DNA from: CAZECR01 sp964510495
GTDB taxonomy: Bacteria; Patescibacteriota; Patescibacteriia; Magasanikbacterales; GWA2-37-8
Direction of reading: 5' to 3'
DNA: 33,993 nucleotides
Assembly (NCBI GenBank): GCA_964510495.1
Contig: CAZECR010000008.1
Location: 1 to 33,993 of the forward strand
This document shows, piece after piece, positions 8,662-16,347 of the stretch; positions within the stretch are counted from its first letter, which is position 1, and each line of letters opens with the position of its first letter. Under the pieces are notes generated by a model. It searched no databases and had not been told where the DNA came from. It was given only the letters and a program-made list of their open reading frames with translations. The position numbers and the translations under genes are program-made.

Positions 8662-9792
8662 ATGCCCATTAACCCCGAAATTTTAAGCACCCTCACGACA
8701 GCCATCTTTTTTGGCTTACTTTCAGCATTCGTAGCCTTTTTGTGGGCACCGCTCCTCATTTCCTTTCTCTATAAATACAAAATTGTCCGTAATCCCGAAT
8801 ACGACGCCACGCTTGCTATGGGTGCCCGCCGCAGTAAAGCCGGGGTGCCGGTTATGGGTGGCCTCTTAGTCATTATTACTACTGCGGTCATTACCATACT
8901 TTTTAACTGGAACCGCCAGTACACCTGGGTGCCAATTGGCGTCATGTTATTATCAGCCCTGCTTGGCGGTATCGACGACATTCTCAATATCATGGGCCAT
9001 GAACGTCGCACTAAAAAAATCAAACACATTTTGACCCTCATTCGTGTTCACAAAGATTGGAAACAACGTCTCTGGCTCATTGTCACCTTCCCCTGGTCAC
9101 TCTTTAAACGCGTCGGTCTCTGGCTCGGTTCCCACCCCGGCAAAGGTTTGCACGTTCACGAGCGCATGCTCTTTCAACTCGCTGCCGGCGCCATCACGGC
9201 CTGGTGGATTTATTTTAAACTTGGGGAACAGTGGCGGGACGTATACTTACCATTCCATGGTTTTGTTTCGATCGGCTGGCTCATTATTCCGCTCATTATT
9301 ATTTTTGTTTTCCTCAGTTCCAACGCCGTTAATATTTCCGATGGGATGGACGGCCTGGCTGGCGGATCACTTATCCTTACGTTTTCAACACTCACCTTAC
9401 TTTCCTGGATCGAAGGGTATGCTTCGATCGCTATTGTAAACGCAACTGTCGTTGGCTCACTCATGACCTACACCTATTTCAATATTAAACCGGCAAGGTT
9501 CCAAATGGGTGATGTGGGGTCCCTCGGTCTCGGCGCGCTCCTCGCCATCAACTGTATTGTCATTAACAGGCTTATTCTCATCCCCCTGTTTGGTTTTATT
9601 TTCTACGCTGAACTCGGTAGCGTTATTATCCAAATCCTCGGTCGTCACTTACTCGGCCGCCGCATCTTTAAAATGGCGCCGATCCATCACCACTTCGAAA
9701 TCCGCGGCTGGAGCGAAGAAAAAACCGTCATGCGTTTTTGGATGATTCATGCTGGATTTGTTTTGTTAGCGCTCTGGATTAGTCTGCACTAA
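8662..9792 (+). CDS. mraY: Phospho-N-acetylmuramoyl-pentapeptide transferase
   Basis: 376 residues, about ten transmembrane helices. Transfers phospho-MurNAc-pentapeptide from UDP to undecaprenyl phosphate, making lipid I on the inner face of the membrane. Signature motifs are GGLLVI near the N-terminus, the acidic GGIDDILN loop, SNAVNISDGMDGLAGG, QMGDVGSLGLG and the family-defining MAPIHHHFEIRGW with the three histidines. Length is normal for the family. It is the first gene of a rightward run; the arginyltransferase-like gene starts 6 bases after its stop. Confidence 0.96.
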   Translation: MPINPEILSTLTTAIFFGLLSAFVAFLWAPLLISFLYKYKIVRNPEYDATLAMGARRSKAGVPVMGGLLVIITTAVITILFNWNRQYTWVPIGVMLLSALLGGIDDILNIMGHERRTKKIKHILTLIRVHKDWKQRLWLIVTFPWSLFKRVGLWLGSHPGKGLHVHERMLFQLAAGAITAWWIYFKLGEQWRDVYLPFHGFVSIGWLIIPLIIIFVFLSSNAVNISDGMDGLAGGSLILTFSTLTLLSWIEGYASIAIVNATVVGSLMTYTYFNIKPARFQMGDVGSLGLGALLAINCIVINRLILIPLFGFIFYAELGSVIIQILGRHLLGRRIFKMAPIHHHFEIRGWSEEKTVMRFWMIHAGFVLLALWISLH

Positions 9793-9798
9793 AATTGT

Positions 9799-10436
9799 AT
9801 GACGTACTTAAAATGGTCTGAAAAGAAACTAGATAAGAGCGATGACACAACCCTGAACTCACTCTACAGTCAGGGCTTTCTTTTTGGTCGCAATGAAAAA
9901 AAATTATTGTACCAAACACGCAGTCTTCGTATTAACCTCTCACATTTTGAATCCTCCAGCGAAAATAGACGTATCCTACGCAAGACCGAAAATGTGCTTT
10001 TAAAAAAGCACCCACTCCCCTACGCTAGCTATGATTGGACCATCGGTAAACTCGGCAAAGATTTTTACACTACCAAATTCGGCGACGGAACATTTAGCGC
10101 CAATAAAATAAAAGAGCTCTTAACTGACGTAAGTAAAAGTAATTTTAATAAACTATTTGTTTACACGGCAGACGTGGCCACCGTTGGCTACTGTATCGCA
10201 CTTGAAACAAACGAGCTGATTCATTATTGCTACCCTTTTTATACATTGGAGGAATCGCACCCTAATCTTGGCCTCGGCATGATGCTAAAAGCTATTTGTT
10301 ACACCAAAGACCAGGGTAAAAAATATATCTACCTCGGCTCCGCCCAGCGCCCTACTGACACATACAAACTTCAGTTCGAAGGATTGGAATGGTTTGATGG
10401 CACTACCTGGAAAACAGATCAGGACGAATTAAAAAA
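9799..10436 (+). CDS. Arginyl-tRNA-protein transferase (ATE/Bpt)-like GNAT protein, interrupted by gap
   Basis: About 212 residues are visible before the N gap. The N-terminal part has a basic FESSSENRRILRKTE stretch resembling the RNA- and substrate-binding region of ATE/Bpt enzymes. The C-terminal part has YCYPFYTLEES, SHPNLGLGMMLKAI and KKYIYLGSAQ, which match the GNAT-fold segment of arginyl/leucyl-tRNA-protein transferases in order and spacing. Those enzymes add an amino acid from tRNA to protein N-termini as degradation marks. The N-terminal cysteine pair of classical ATE1 is not seen. Whether the frame continues into the methyltransferase after the gap is unknown, because 100 N is a placeholder length. 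Confidence 0.65.
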
Positions 10437-10536
10437 NNNNNNNNNNNNNNNNNNNNNNNNNNNNNNNNNNNNNNNNNNNNNNNNNNNNNNNNNNNNNNNN
10501 NNNNNNNNNNNNNNNNNNNNNNNNNNNNNNNNNNNN
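10437..10536. other. Assembly gap (100 N)
   Basis: Exactly 100 undetermined bases, the usual scaffold placeholder. The true size is unknown, so the apparently continuous reading frame across it is not evidence of a fusion. Confidence 0.99.
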
Positions 10537-11121
10537 AAATGTGAATTTGATCTAGAGGGCAAGCGAGTCCTTGATCTCGGGAGCGGTACGGGACGCAATG
10601 CCAACCATATTGCTAAAGAAGGCGCTATAGTAACCGGCATTGAAATTTCACCAACTGCTGTTGCGATCGCGAAAGCCGATGCCCAAAAAATGCGCGTCAA
10701 AGTAAATTATTTAGTCAAAAGTTTTGGCGAAGCCTTCCCCTTTCCCAACGACACTTTCGATCTCATTATTGACGTCACGTCATCAAACTCGCTGAATGAA
10801 AGTGAACGCGAAATATATTTAACCGAAATGAATCGCACCCTCAAACCAGGAGGATATCTATTTGTAAAAGCCCTTTGCAAAGAAGGTGATAAAAATGCTA
10901 AAGAATTGATTAAGAAAAGCCCTGGGCGCGAAAAAGACACCTACTACATGAAAGAACTGGGCCTTACCGAGCGCGTGTTTGATCGTGAAGATTTTACGCA
11001 CATGTACGGCAACTATTTTAAGCTCCTTAGCTTAGATAAAAAAGAAAGTTATTCCAAAATGAATAGCCGCAGTTACAAACGACATTTTTGGTTAGGGTAT
11101 TTTCAGAAAGTCACACTCTAA
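10537..11121 (+). CDS. Class I SAM-dependent methyltransferase, N-terminus lost in gap
   Basis: About 194 residues after the gap. It opens directly into motif I (VLDLGSGTGRNANHIAKEG), then motif II acid VTGIEISPTAV, motif IV FDLIIDVTSSNS and the LKPGGYLFVKAL strand. This is a complete Rossmann methyltransferase core of the Methyltransf_11/25 type, lacking only the N-terminal cap. The substrate is not evident. Upstream is an arginyltransferase-like domain; the two may be one fused protein or two adjacent genes. It is followed after 19 bases by a small uncharacterised gene. Confidence 0.8.
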   Translation, partial: KCEFDLEGKRVLDLGSGTGRNANHIAKEGAIVTGIEISPTAVAIAKADAQKMRVKVNYLVKSFGEAFPFPNDTFDLIIDVTSSNSLNESEREIYLTEMNRTLKPGGYLFVKALCKEGDKNAKELIKKSPGREKDTYYMKELGLTERVFDREDFTHMYGNYFKLLSLDKKESYSKMNSRSYKRHFWLGYFQKVTL

Positions 11122-11140
11122 ATTACTATATCTTTTAAAT

Positions 11141-11569
11141 ATGGAAAGGGAACGTAAACCGAAACCGAAGCAAACGGAAGTAGAGGGCGGGCGTGTACGT
11201 ATTATTAATCTTCATTTAGACGACTGGGAAACCGAAGAAAACAGAAAAGTGACTATACTTGAAAATATTCAAAAGTTAACTCGAGGTGAAGATTTTTTGA
11301 TGTGCGGTATAGATGGTAGTCGTCTCGATAAGATCAAAGATTTTAAAACCTTCTTTGCATCCACTAAATATCAGTTTATGGAACCTAATCTTGATTTGAC
11401 CGACGCCTGGACGTACGCTCACGATTTTCCTTTCCCAGCCTTTGTTATTTACAAAAAGGATGTTTGCGAAACTCACCACGACAACGGAGCCCTCGAAGGA
11501 TATAGAATCAAAGAAAACACTCCAATTGCCAAAGCAATATTTGGCATAATAAAAATTGAGTATGCTTAA
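11141..11569 (+). CDS. Uncharacterised 142-residue protein
   Basis: No family is recognised with confidence. The start is very charged and basic (MERERKPKPKQ), followed by alternating strands and helices. The segments FLMCGIDGSRLDKIKDFKTFF and DLTDAWTY resemble the GD-N and D-W regions of endonuclease/exonuclease/phosphatase folds, and the end could match the SDH-containing strand, but the key acidic and histidine residues are not in place. A degenerate EEP remnant is therefore only a guess. The stop codon overlaps the start of the ligase gene (ATG 11562) by 8 bases, which implies translational coupling. Confidence 0.6.
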   Translation: MERERKPKPKQTEVEGGRVRIINLHLDDWETEENRKVTILENIQKLTRGEDFLMCGIDGSRLDKIKDFKTFFASTKYQFMEPNLDLTDAWTYAHDFPFPAFVIYKKDVCETHHDNGALEGYRIKENTPIAKAIFGIIKIEYA

Positions 11570-12953
11570 ACACATTCACTTCATCGGCATCTGCGGCGTT
11601 GCGATGAGCGCGCTCGCACTCGCTTTCAAGCGCGAAGGTCACACTGTCACTGGTAGCGACGTTGGTTTTTACCCACCCGTTTCCACACACCTTAAAGATG
11701 CCGGCATCGACTTCTACCCCGGATGGCACCCGGAAAAAATGGGCACGCCTGATTTGGTAATTGTTGGTAATGTTGCTTCGTCTAATAACCCGGAGTGGCT
11801 TGCCGTTCAAGAAAAGAATCTCCCGTACAAATCCTACCCCGAAGTGATCCGTGATTTTTTTATTAAACCAAATTCGATTGTCTGTGCCGGCACCTATGGC
11901 AAGACTACCACCGCGACGCTGCTGAGCTGGATTCTCACCAGTTGCGGTTACCACCCTAGTTATATGTTTGGCGGCCTTGCTGAGGGCGACTTTCCGGCGG
12001 CGAGCTTGGCGAACAGCAACTGGAGTATTGTTGAAGGCGACGAATACAAAGCCTCACGCTGGGACAACGGCCCCAAGTTCGCCTATTACGCCCCAACGCA
12101 TTTACTCCTAACTTCGATTATCTGGGATCATGCCGATGTGTATCCCACCGAAGCCAGCTACCTGGAAGCGTTTCAGAAACTGGTCGACGGACTGCCTCAA
12201 AACGGACTCATCGTTATTTCTGACAAAGTAGTCGCTAAAATCAAATTTAAGGCAGAGCAAAATCTTAAGATAGTTACCTACGGAACCTCTCCGTTTGCCA
12301 CCTATAAAATGGCCAACTACCGACCGAGCACCGAAGGGAGTCGTTTTGATATTATGGTCGCAAGCGAAATTCACGGCATTGAAAGCAAACTGCTGGGAGA
12401 ATATATGGCCGACAACCTCACCGCTTGTTTCGCGCTGGCCGACCATATCGGTATCAAACCAAATAAAATTACCGAAGCCATCGCCAACTTCCCGGGCCTC
12501 AAACGCCGTCTGGAAAAACGCTTTAATGGCGACCTGCTTATTTTTGACGACATTGCCCACTCCCCCGAAAAAGCAAAATCAGTGTTGCAATCGCTTAAAA
12601 AAATTTATAGCGACAAAAAATTGATCGCTATTTTCGAACCGAACACCGGCAACCGCAGCGCGGCTGCCACAAACTGGTACACCGACGCCTTTGATGCGGC
12701 TGACGAAGTCATTATCCCCCGCCTTACTAAAGTCAAAAAAAGTGCAAGCAGCGACGAGCAGCTTTTCGAAGGACCGGAACTTACCGAGATCATTAAACGC
12801 AGTCACACCAAGGTGGTGCATATTGACGATGACGAACAGCTGGTTGCTTATTTAGAAAAATCGCCTGCGGGAAGTATTGTGGTATTTCTCGGCAGTCACG
12901 GCTTTCGCGGTATGATTGAATCTCTGGTCAAAAAATTACAAAACACAAAATAA
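11562..12953 (+). CDS. mpl: Mur ligase of the Mpl type
   Basis: 463 residues from ATG 11562; a TTG six bases earlier is a possible alternative. The N-terminal Rossmann domain starts HIHFIGICGVAMS and contains VTGSDVGFYPPVS, a phrase typical of Mpl rather than MurC. The ATP-binding loop reads AGTYGKTTTA, with Y where most Mur ligases have H. IVEGDEYKASRWD and IIWDHADVYP are the central-domain motifs, and FDDIAHSPE opens the C-terminal domain. Mpl joins UDP-MurNAc to the L-Ala-gamma-D-Glu-mDAP tripeptide released from old wall, in recycling. In a small genome it could also serve as the MurC enzyme. It sits downstream of mraY, and its last codons are formed from a palindromic repeat. Confidence 0.88.
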   Translation: MLKHIHFIGICGVAMSALALAFKREGHTVTGSDVGFYPPVSTHLKDAGIDFYPGWHPEKMGTPDLVIVGNVASSNNPEWLAVQEKNLPYKSYPEVIRDFFIKPNSIVCAGTYGKTTTATLLSWILTSCGYHPSYMFGGLAEGDFPAASLANSNWSIVEGDEYKASRWDNGPKFAYYAPTHLLLTSIIWDHADVYPTEASYLEAFQKLVDGLPQNGLIVISDKVVAKIKFKAEQNLKIVTYGTSPFATYKMANYRPSTEGSRFDIMVASEIHGIESKLLGEYMADNLTACFALADHIGIKPNKITEAIANFPGLKRRLEKRFNGDLLIFDDIAHSPEKAKSVLQSLKKIYSDKKLIAIFEPNTGNRSAAATNWYTDAFDAADEVIIPRLTKVKKSASSDEQLFEGPELTEIIKRSHTKVVHIDDDEQLVAYLEKSPAGSIVVFLGSHGFRGMIESLVKKLQNTK

Positions 12954-12985
12954 AAAACACAAAGTATATTTGTACTTTGTGTTTT
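12943..12985. terminator. Bidirectional palindromic terminator, first copy of a repeat
   Basis: A 13-bp perfect stem (12954-12966 with 12973-12985, loop of 6) lies between the convergent ligase and LysW-like genes. The left side, 12943-12968, shares 25 of 26 bases with 14125-14150, the left arm of the next terminator. Confidence 0.75.
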
Positions 12986-13000
12986 GCGCTTCACTATACA

Positions 13001-13168
13001 CTATTTTCCTTCGTCCACGATTTCAACCTGCACATTCTTGGCCTCATCAATATCTTTCACCATAAGGGTCATTCCACAGCTATTGCACTCAACAACATGC
13101 CCCACATCAAGATTCGCGTACTGAGCCATATCAACAGCATTTTTACATTCTGGACAAGTAAGGTTCAT
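13001..13168 (-). CDS. LysW-like zinc-ribbon protein
   Basis: 55 residues from ATG 13168 (MNLTCPEC). Two Cys pairs, CPEC and CNSC, are spaced as in the LysW/ArgW amino-group carrier proteins, and VGHVVECNSCGMTLMV matches their zinc-ribbon core. The C-terminus ends VDEGK instead of the EDWGE with terminal glutamate to which LysX attaches the amino acid, so a carrier role is doubtful. It may be a small zinc ribbon with another job. It has its own promoter and diverges from the threonine-synthase-like gene. Confidence 0.7.
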   Translation of the reverse strand: MNLTCPECKNAVDMAQYANLDVGHVVECNSCGMTLMVKDIDEAKNVQVEIVDEGK

Positions 13169-13200
13169 ATGAATATACTTTAGAAACAAAGAGTAAAAAC

Positions 13201-13229
13201 AGTATATACGTTTTCCCCTAACTAATCAA
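13201..13229 (-). promoter_or_regulatory. Promoter of the LysW-like gene
   Basis: On the minus strand TTGATT (13224-13229), a 17-base spacer and TATACT (13201-13206). The leader would be about 25-30 bases, with no SD before the ATG. Confidence 0.6.
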
Positions 13230-13236
13230 GCTACCT

Positions 13237-14124
13237 ATGAAAACCCAGCAAGTCCCTGTTCCCGAACTTTCAACCGCTCTTGGCTGCAATCAAGAGATCT
13301 GGCTGAAGCGAGAAGACCTGCATCGCCACGGCTCGCACAAGGGCCGGTCGATCCCGCTTATGATCGACGAAGCAGCGCGGGCGGGCACTCGCAAATTTGT
13401 TATTTCTTCTTCGGGCAACGCTGCCCTTTCGGCAATTATTAGCGTTCAAAACCATAACAAAAGTAAACCGTCTGACCCGTTTAGTTTAGAAATTTTTATC
13501 GGCCCCAATATTGACCTAAAAAAACAAGCTAAACTTACGGCAGCCGCTGATGCCAATATAAAAATCTCTCAAGTCCCTAACCCACGCCAAAGTGCTTTTC
13601 AATTTGAAAAAACCGAAGGCTACTGCCTCTTACGCCAAGCAACCAGCGAAATTGCGCTCCGCGGCTACATGGACTTAGCAATGGAACTTTCTAAAATAGA
13701 AAATGTATCGGCGGTTTTTGTACCAACATCGAGCGGCACGACAGCCGAAGGACTATTCCTCGGCTTTCAAAAACTTAGTTTAAACCCCCAAATGCATATT
13801 GCTCAAACGCAGAGTTGCCACCCGTTCGTGGACGCTATCAGCGGCAATGTGACTCCACCAAGCACCGAAGCGTCGCTCGCCACCGCTATCGTGGACAAAG
13901 TTGGCCTGCGCAAAGATCGTGTTGCTGAACAGGTAAAAACAAGCGGCGGTGCAGGATGGATTATTACCAACAACGAAATCACTGAAGCGATTGCTCTTCT
14001 TAAAAAAATAAAAGATATTACTATCTCGCCAACGAGTGCACTTTCTGTTGCCGCCCTGGTACAGGCACTAAAAAACCACCAAGTTTTTACCGGTCCGATT
14101 GTTTGTTTAATTACCGGAGATTAA
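13237..14124 (+). CDS. Threonine-synthase-like PLP enzyme (fold type II)
   Basis: 295 residues. WLKREDLHRHGSHKGRS carries the PLP-forming lysine K35. VISSSGNAALS is the substrate/asparagine loop, and FVPTSSGTTAEGL is the glycine/serine-rich phosphate-binding loop of the threonine synthase / cysteine synthase superfamily. Fold type II enzymes catalyse beta- or gamma-replacement and elimination on amino acids. It is shorter than bacterial threonine synthases (about 350-420), nearer to serine dehydratase or cysteine synthase length, so the exact reaction is open. Flanked by two related palindromes and paired divergently with a zinc ribbon. Confidence 0.78.
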   Translation: MKTQQVPVPELSTALGCNQEIWLKREDLHRHGSHKGRSIPLMIDEAARAGTRKFVISSSGNAALSAIISVQNHNKSKPSDPFSLEIFIGPNIDLKKQAKLTAAADANIKISQVPNPRQSAFQFEKTEGYCLLRQATSEIALRGYMDLAMELSKIENVSAVFVPTSSGTTAEGLFLGFQKLSLNPQMHIAQTQSCHPFVDAISGNVTPPSTEASLATAIVDKVGLRKDRVAEQVKTSGGAGWIITNNEITEAIALLKKIKDITISPTSALSVAALVQALKNHQVFTGPIVCLITGD

Positions 14125-14183
14125 AAATACAAAATAAAAAACACAAAGTAATTTTAACTTTGTGTTTTTTATTTTGTATTTTT
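14123..14183. terminator. Bidirectional terminator with a 27-bp perfect stem
   Basis: The arms 14123-14149 and 14157-14183 are perfectly complementary, with a 7-base loop, and give A-tracts and U-tracts on both strands. The hairpin overlaps both stop codons (14122-14124 and 14182-14184) of the convergent genes. The left arm repeats the sequence at 12943-12968 with one mismatch. Confidence 0.85.
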
Positions 14184-16233
14184 ATTGTCCGTTCATGACG
14201 GCGATTTCAGACCGACCATCAAAATTAATATCGGCAATAGTAATATCAACCGGAACAGAACCGAAGAGCGACGGAATTTTAAATTCAGACAGTTTTTTAC
14301 CAGCCGCAGTATAGACGCGAGCGGTTGGGGTACCTTTTGTCGGCAGGGTTACAATCTCATTTACGCCGTCATTATTGATGTCACCCACAGCCATCGCTAC
14401 TCCGCCGGTAAACTTTTTATCATACGGGAAAAAGCGTTTGGTGATTTTATCAAAGGCACTTGCATAGACCAAAACTTCGGTCGGACTCCCCTTCCCAACA
14501 CCGACTACCAATTCGCCCGCATCTTTAGGAGTCGGACTGCCAACTGCCACCGTAAAGCCGTTTTGATACTTCTTACCGAGCGGATAAAAATCATCTTTCA
14601 CCAAACCACCATGGTAATCATACACCAATACCTTACCTCCTTTAGACGGAGCAACGACGATTCGATTGGTGCTTGATCCAAAAAATTTACCTACAGCAAT
14701 TTGAATCGTGCCTTTGAAGTTACCACCGTATGGATAATCATTAAACCACCGATCCCCGCTGCTGTTAAAAATTTCGAGTTTTGCGCCGGTCGCCACGACC
14801 TTTTCTTCCGCGCCATCGCCGTCAAGGTCTCCCTGATAAATTGTCGCGCTACCTTGGTACGCATTATCAAAAGCAAAGAAACCATTACGTGCACGGTTAC
14901 CCTTTAAGTCGAAGAAGCGTAGGAATGAACCATTTTTAAAGGTTGTATTTTTAATACTACTGATACCTTCCAAAGTTTTCATCATCACGATACCATCTTT
15001 TGCGCCCAGTGTTACGCGATCAGTAATCGCGCCATCGTTCACCCGTTTGTCTTGGGTACCAATAATTTTTTCATATTCAGCGCCCAGGTCAACAGTTTGT
15101 GATTTGCCCGTTGGATTTACCAAAGCAATACCATTGGTATACTCGCGCTTCCAAACATCTGTTTCTTTAAATTGCGTTTCGTTGTTGCGCGACACTGCCG
15201 CTGCTACGGGGTCACCCAATTTTACATTATATTCATCGTACTGCCAGGTTTGACTATGATCGTTAGTTCCGTAGTCAAACGCGAAATAGGTGTTGTTAGT
15301 CAGAAGACTGCTCGTCAGACCAAAGCGCATATTGCGATAGTCCGCCTGGTTACCTGTGTTGTTAGTATTGGCATTAAAAATATACAGCTGCGGAGCAACG
15401 TTTGTTTTTTGGTTGGCTGCGAGCGTGGTCATGAGGCCTCCCCACGAGCCATTCGCTTCCCAAGGTGTCGGATAATTTTCAAACATGCGACCATTAACAT
15501 GGGGCTGCACGGCCGGAATTGATGTTCCGTTGATAACAAAATATTTAACCGGCAATTCTTTACGGCTCTGACTAAGCAAATAATTGGTGCGACGAAGCCA
15601 TTCAGCGTCTGCGGTCGTAGGATTATCAATCTGGCCGTCACCATTAAGATCAATGTCACCATGATTAGTCCAGGCAATGTTCCCATTCACCACATCCCAA
15701 AAAATACCATCCCAAAGCCCTTGCGACAAAACATGGTTCTTGGCGTACTGGATCATATAATCCGTACATTGTTCTTTCATATTCAAACTCTTCTGCCCCG
15801 GCCAATCAGATAAAATATTTCCCTTACTGTCGCGCAGCCAGCAACTATCATCAACCTGAAAATCATTATAGACGGTGTTTGCCGGATAATTTTTCCAATT
15901 CGAATCATAGCTTTTACTGATCACGTAGGCCAGCAAAATAATTTTAGGATTTTTTTGTTTAATTTTTTGAATAACATCTTTACGGATCACGCCTTGCTCG
16001 CTGCTTAAAACTAATACATCATTGCGGGCCAGTAAATTAATCGTTGCCTCATCCTGAGGAAGGGTTCCCAAGTAGTAGTTGGCGAGAAGGGGCGCGGAAA
16101 GAGTAGTTGGCTGAAAACAAAAAACCAGGGCCACAAGGCCGATGGCGACGCCGACCATACCACGATACCACGCAAGTGCATGATTTTTGGGGGCTATGGC
16201 TTTTTTGGCGGTACGTTTGGAAAGTTGCTTCAT
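14182..16233 (-). CDS. Membrane-anchored GHL15-like glycoside hydrolase with C-terminal FG-GAP repeats
   Basis: 683 residues from ATG 16233 (MKQLSKRTAKK); a start seven codons earlier would place the ATG on the promoter. A basic N-terminus leads into one signal/anchor helix (GMVGVAIGLVALVFCF). The first half resembles the putative glycosyl-hydrolase-like family 15 TIM barrel, with KIILLAYVISKSYDSNW, the WLRDSKGNILSDWPGQ segment and GLWDGIFWDVVNG, where acids typical of the active site sit. After about residue 430 come repeated calcium-binding-like blocks (GDLDGDGAEE, GDINNDGVNE, ADINFDGRSE) of the FG-GAP/VCBS propeller type. Together this suggests a surface enzyme acting on polysaccharide. 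Substrate unknown. Confidence 0.75.
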   Translation of the reverse strand: MKQLSKRTAKKAIAPKNHALAWYRGMVGVAIGLVALVFCFQPTTLSAPLLANYYLGTLPQDEATINLLARNDVLVLSSEQGVIRKDVIQKIKQKNPKIILLAYVISKSYDSNWKNYPANTVYNDFQVDDSCWLRDSKGNILSDWPGQKSLNMKEQCTDYMIQYAKNHVLSQGLWDGIFWDVVNGNIAWTNHGDIDLNGDGQIDNPTTADAEWLRRTNYLLSQSRKELPVKYFVINGTSIPAVQPHVNGRMFENYPTPWEANGSWGGLMTTLAANQKTNVAPQLYIFNANTNNTGNQADYRNMRFGLTSSLLTNNTYFAFDYGTNDHSQTWQYDEYNVKLGDPVAAAVSRNNETQFKETDVWKREYTNGIALVNPTGKSQTVDLGAEYEKIIGTQDKRVNDGAITDRVTLGAKDGIVMMKTLEGISSIKNTTFKNGSFLRFFDLKGNRARNGFFAFDNAYQGSATIYQGDLDGDGAEEKVVATGAKLEIFNSSGDRWFNDYPYGGNFKGTIQIAVGKFFGSSTNRIVVAPSKGGKVLVYDYHGGLVKDDFYPLGKKYQNGFTVAVGSPTPKDAGELVVGVGKGSPTEVLVYASAFDKITKRFFPYDKKFTGGVAMAVGDINNDGVNEIVTLPTKGTPTARVYTAAGKKLSEFKIPSLFGSVPVDITIADINFDGRSEIAVMNGQ

Positions 16234-16244
16234 AGGTTTACTAC

Positions 16245-16273
16245 AGTATACCACAAATCTATGCTATACTTAA
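16245..16273 (-). promoter_or_regulatory. Promoter of the GHL15-like gene, near-leaderless
   Basis: On the minus strand TTAAGT (16268-16273), 17-base spacer and a strong TATACT (16245-16250). The predicted start falls about 4 bases before the ATG at 16233. Confidence 0.5.
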
Positions 16274-16347
16274 GTGAGTAAGTAACGCCTGAGCATACCA
16301 TTAAAAAGTGTTTTTGTCAACCGTTTCGACAGTTTTGCCACTAACCT

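Noticed and set aside
10437..10536. Continuous fused arginyltransferase-methyltransferase frame
   Set aside because: The 100 N placeholder sets the frame by chance, so it was annotated as two parts.
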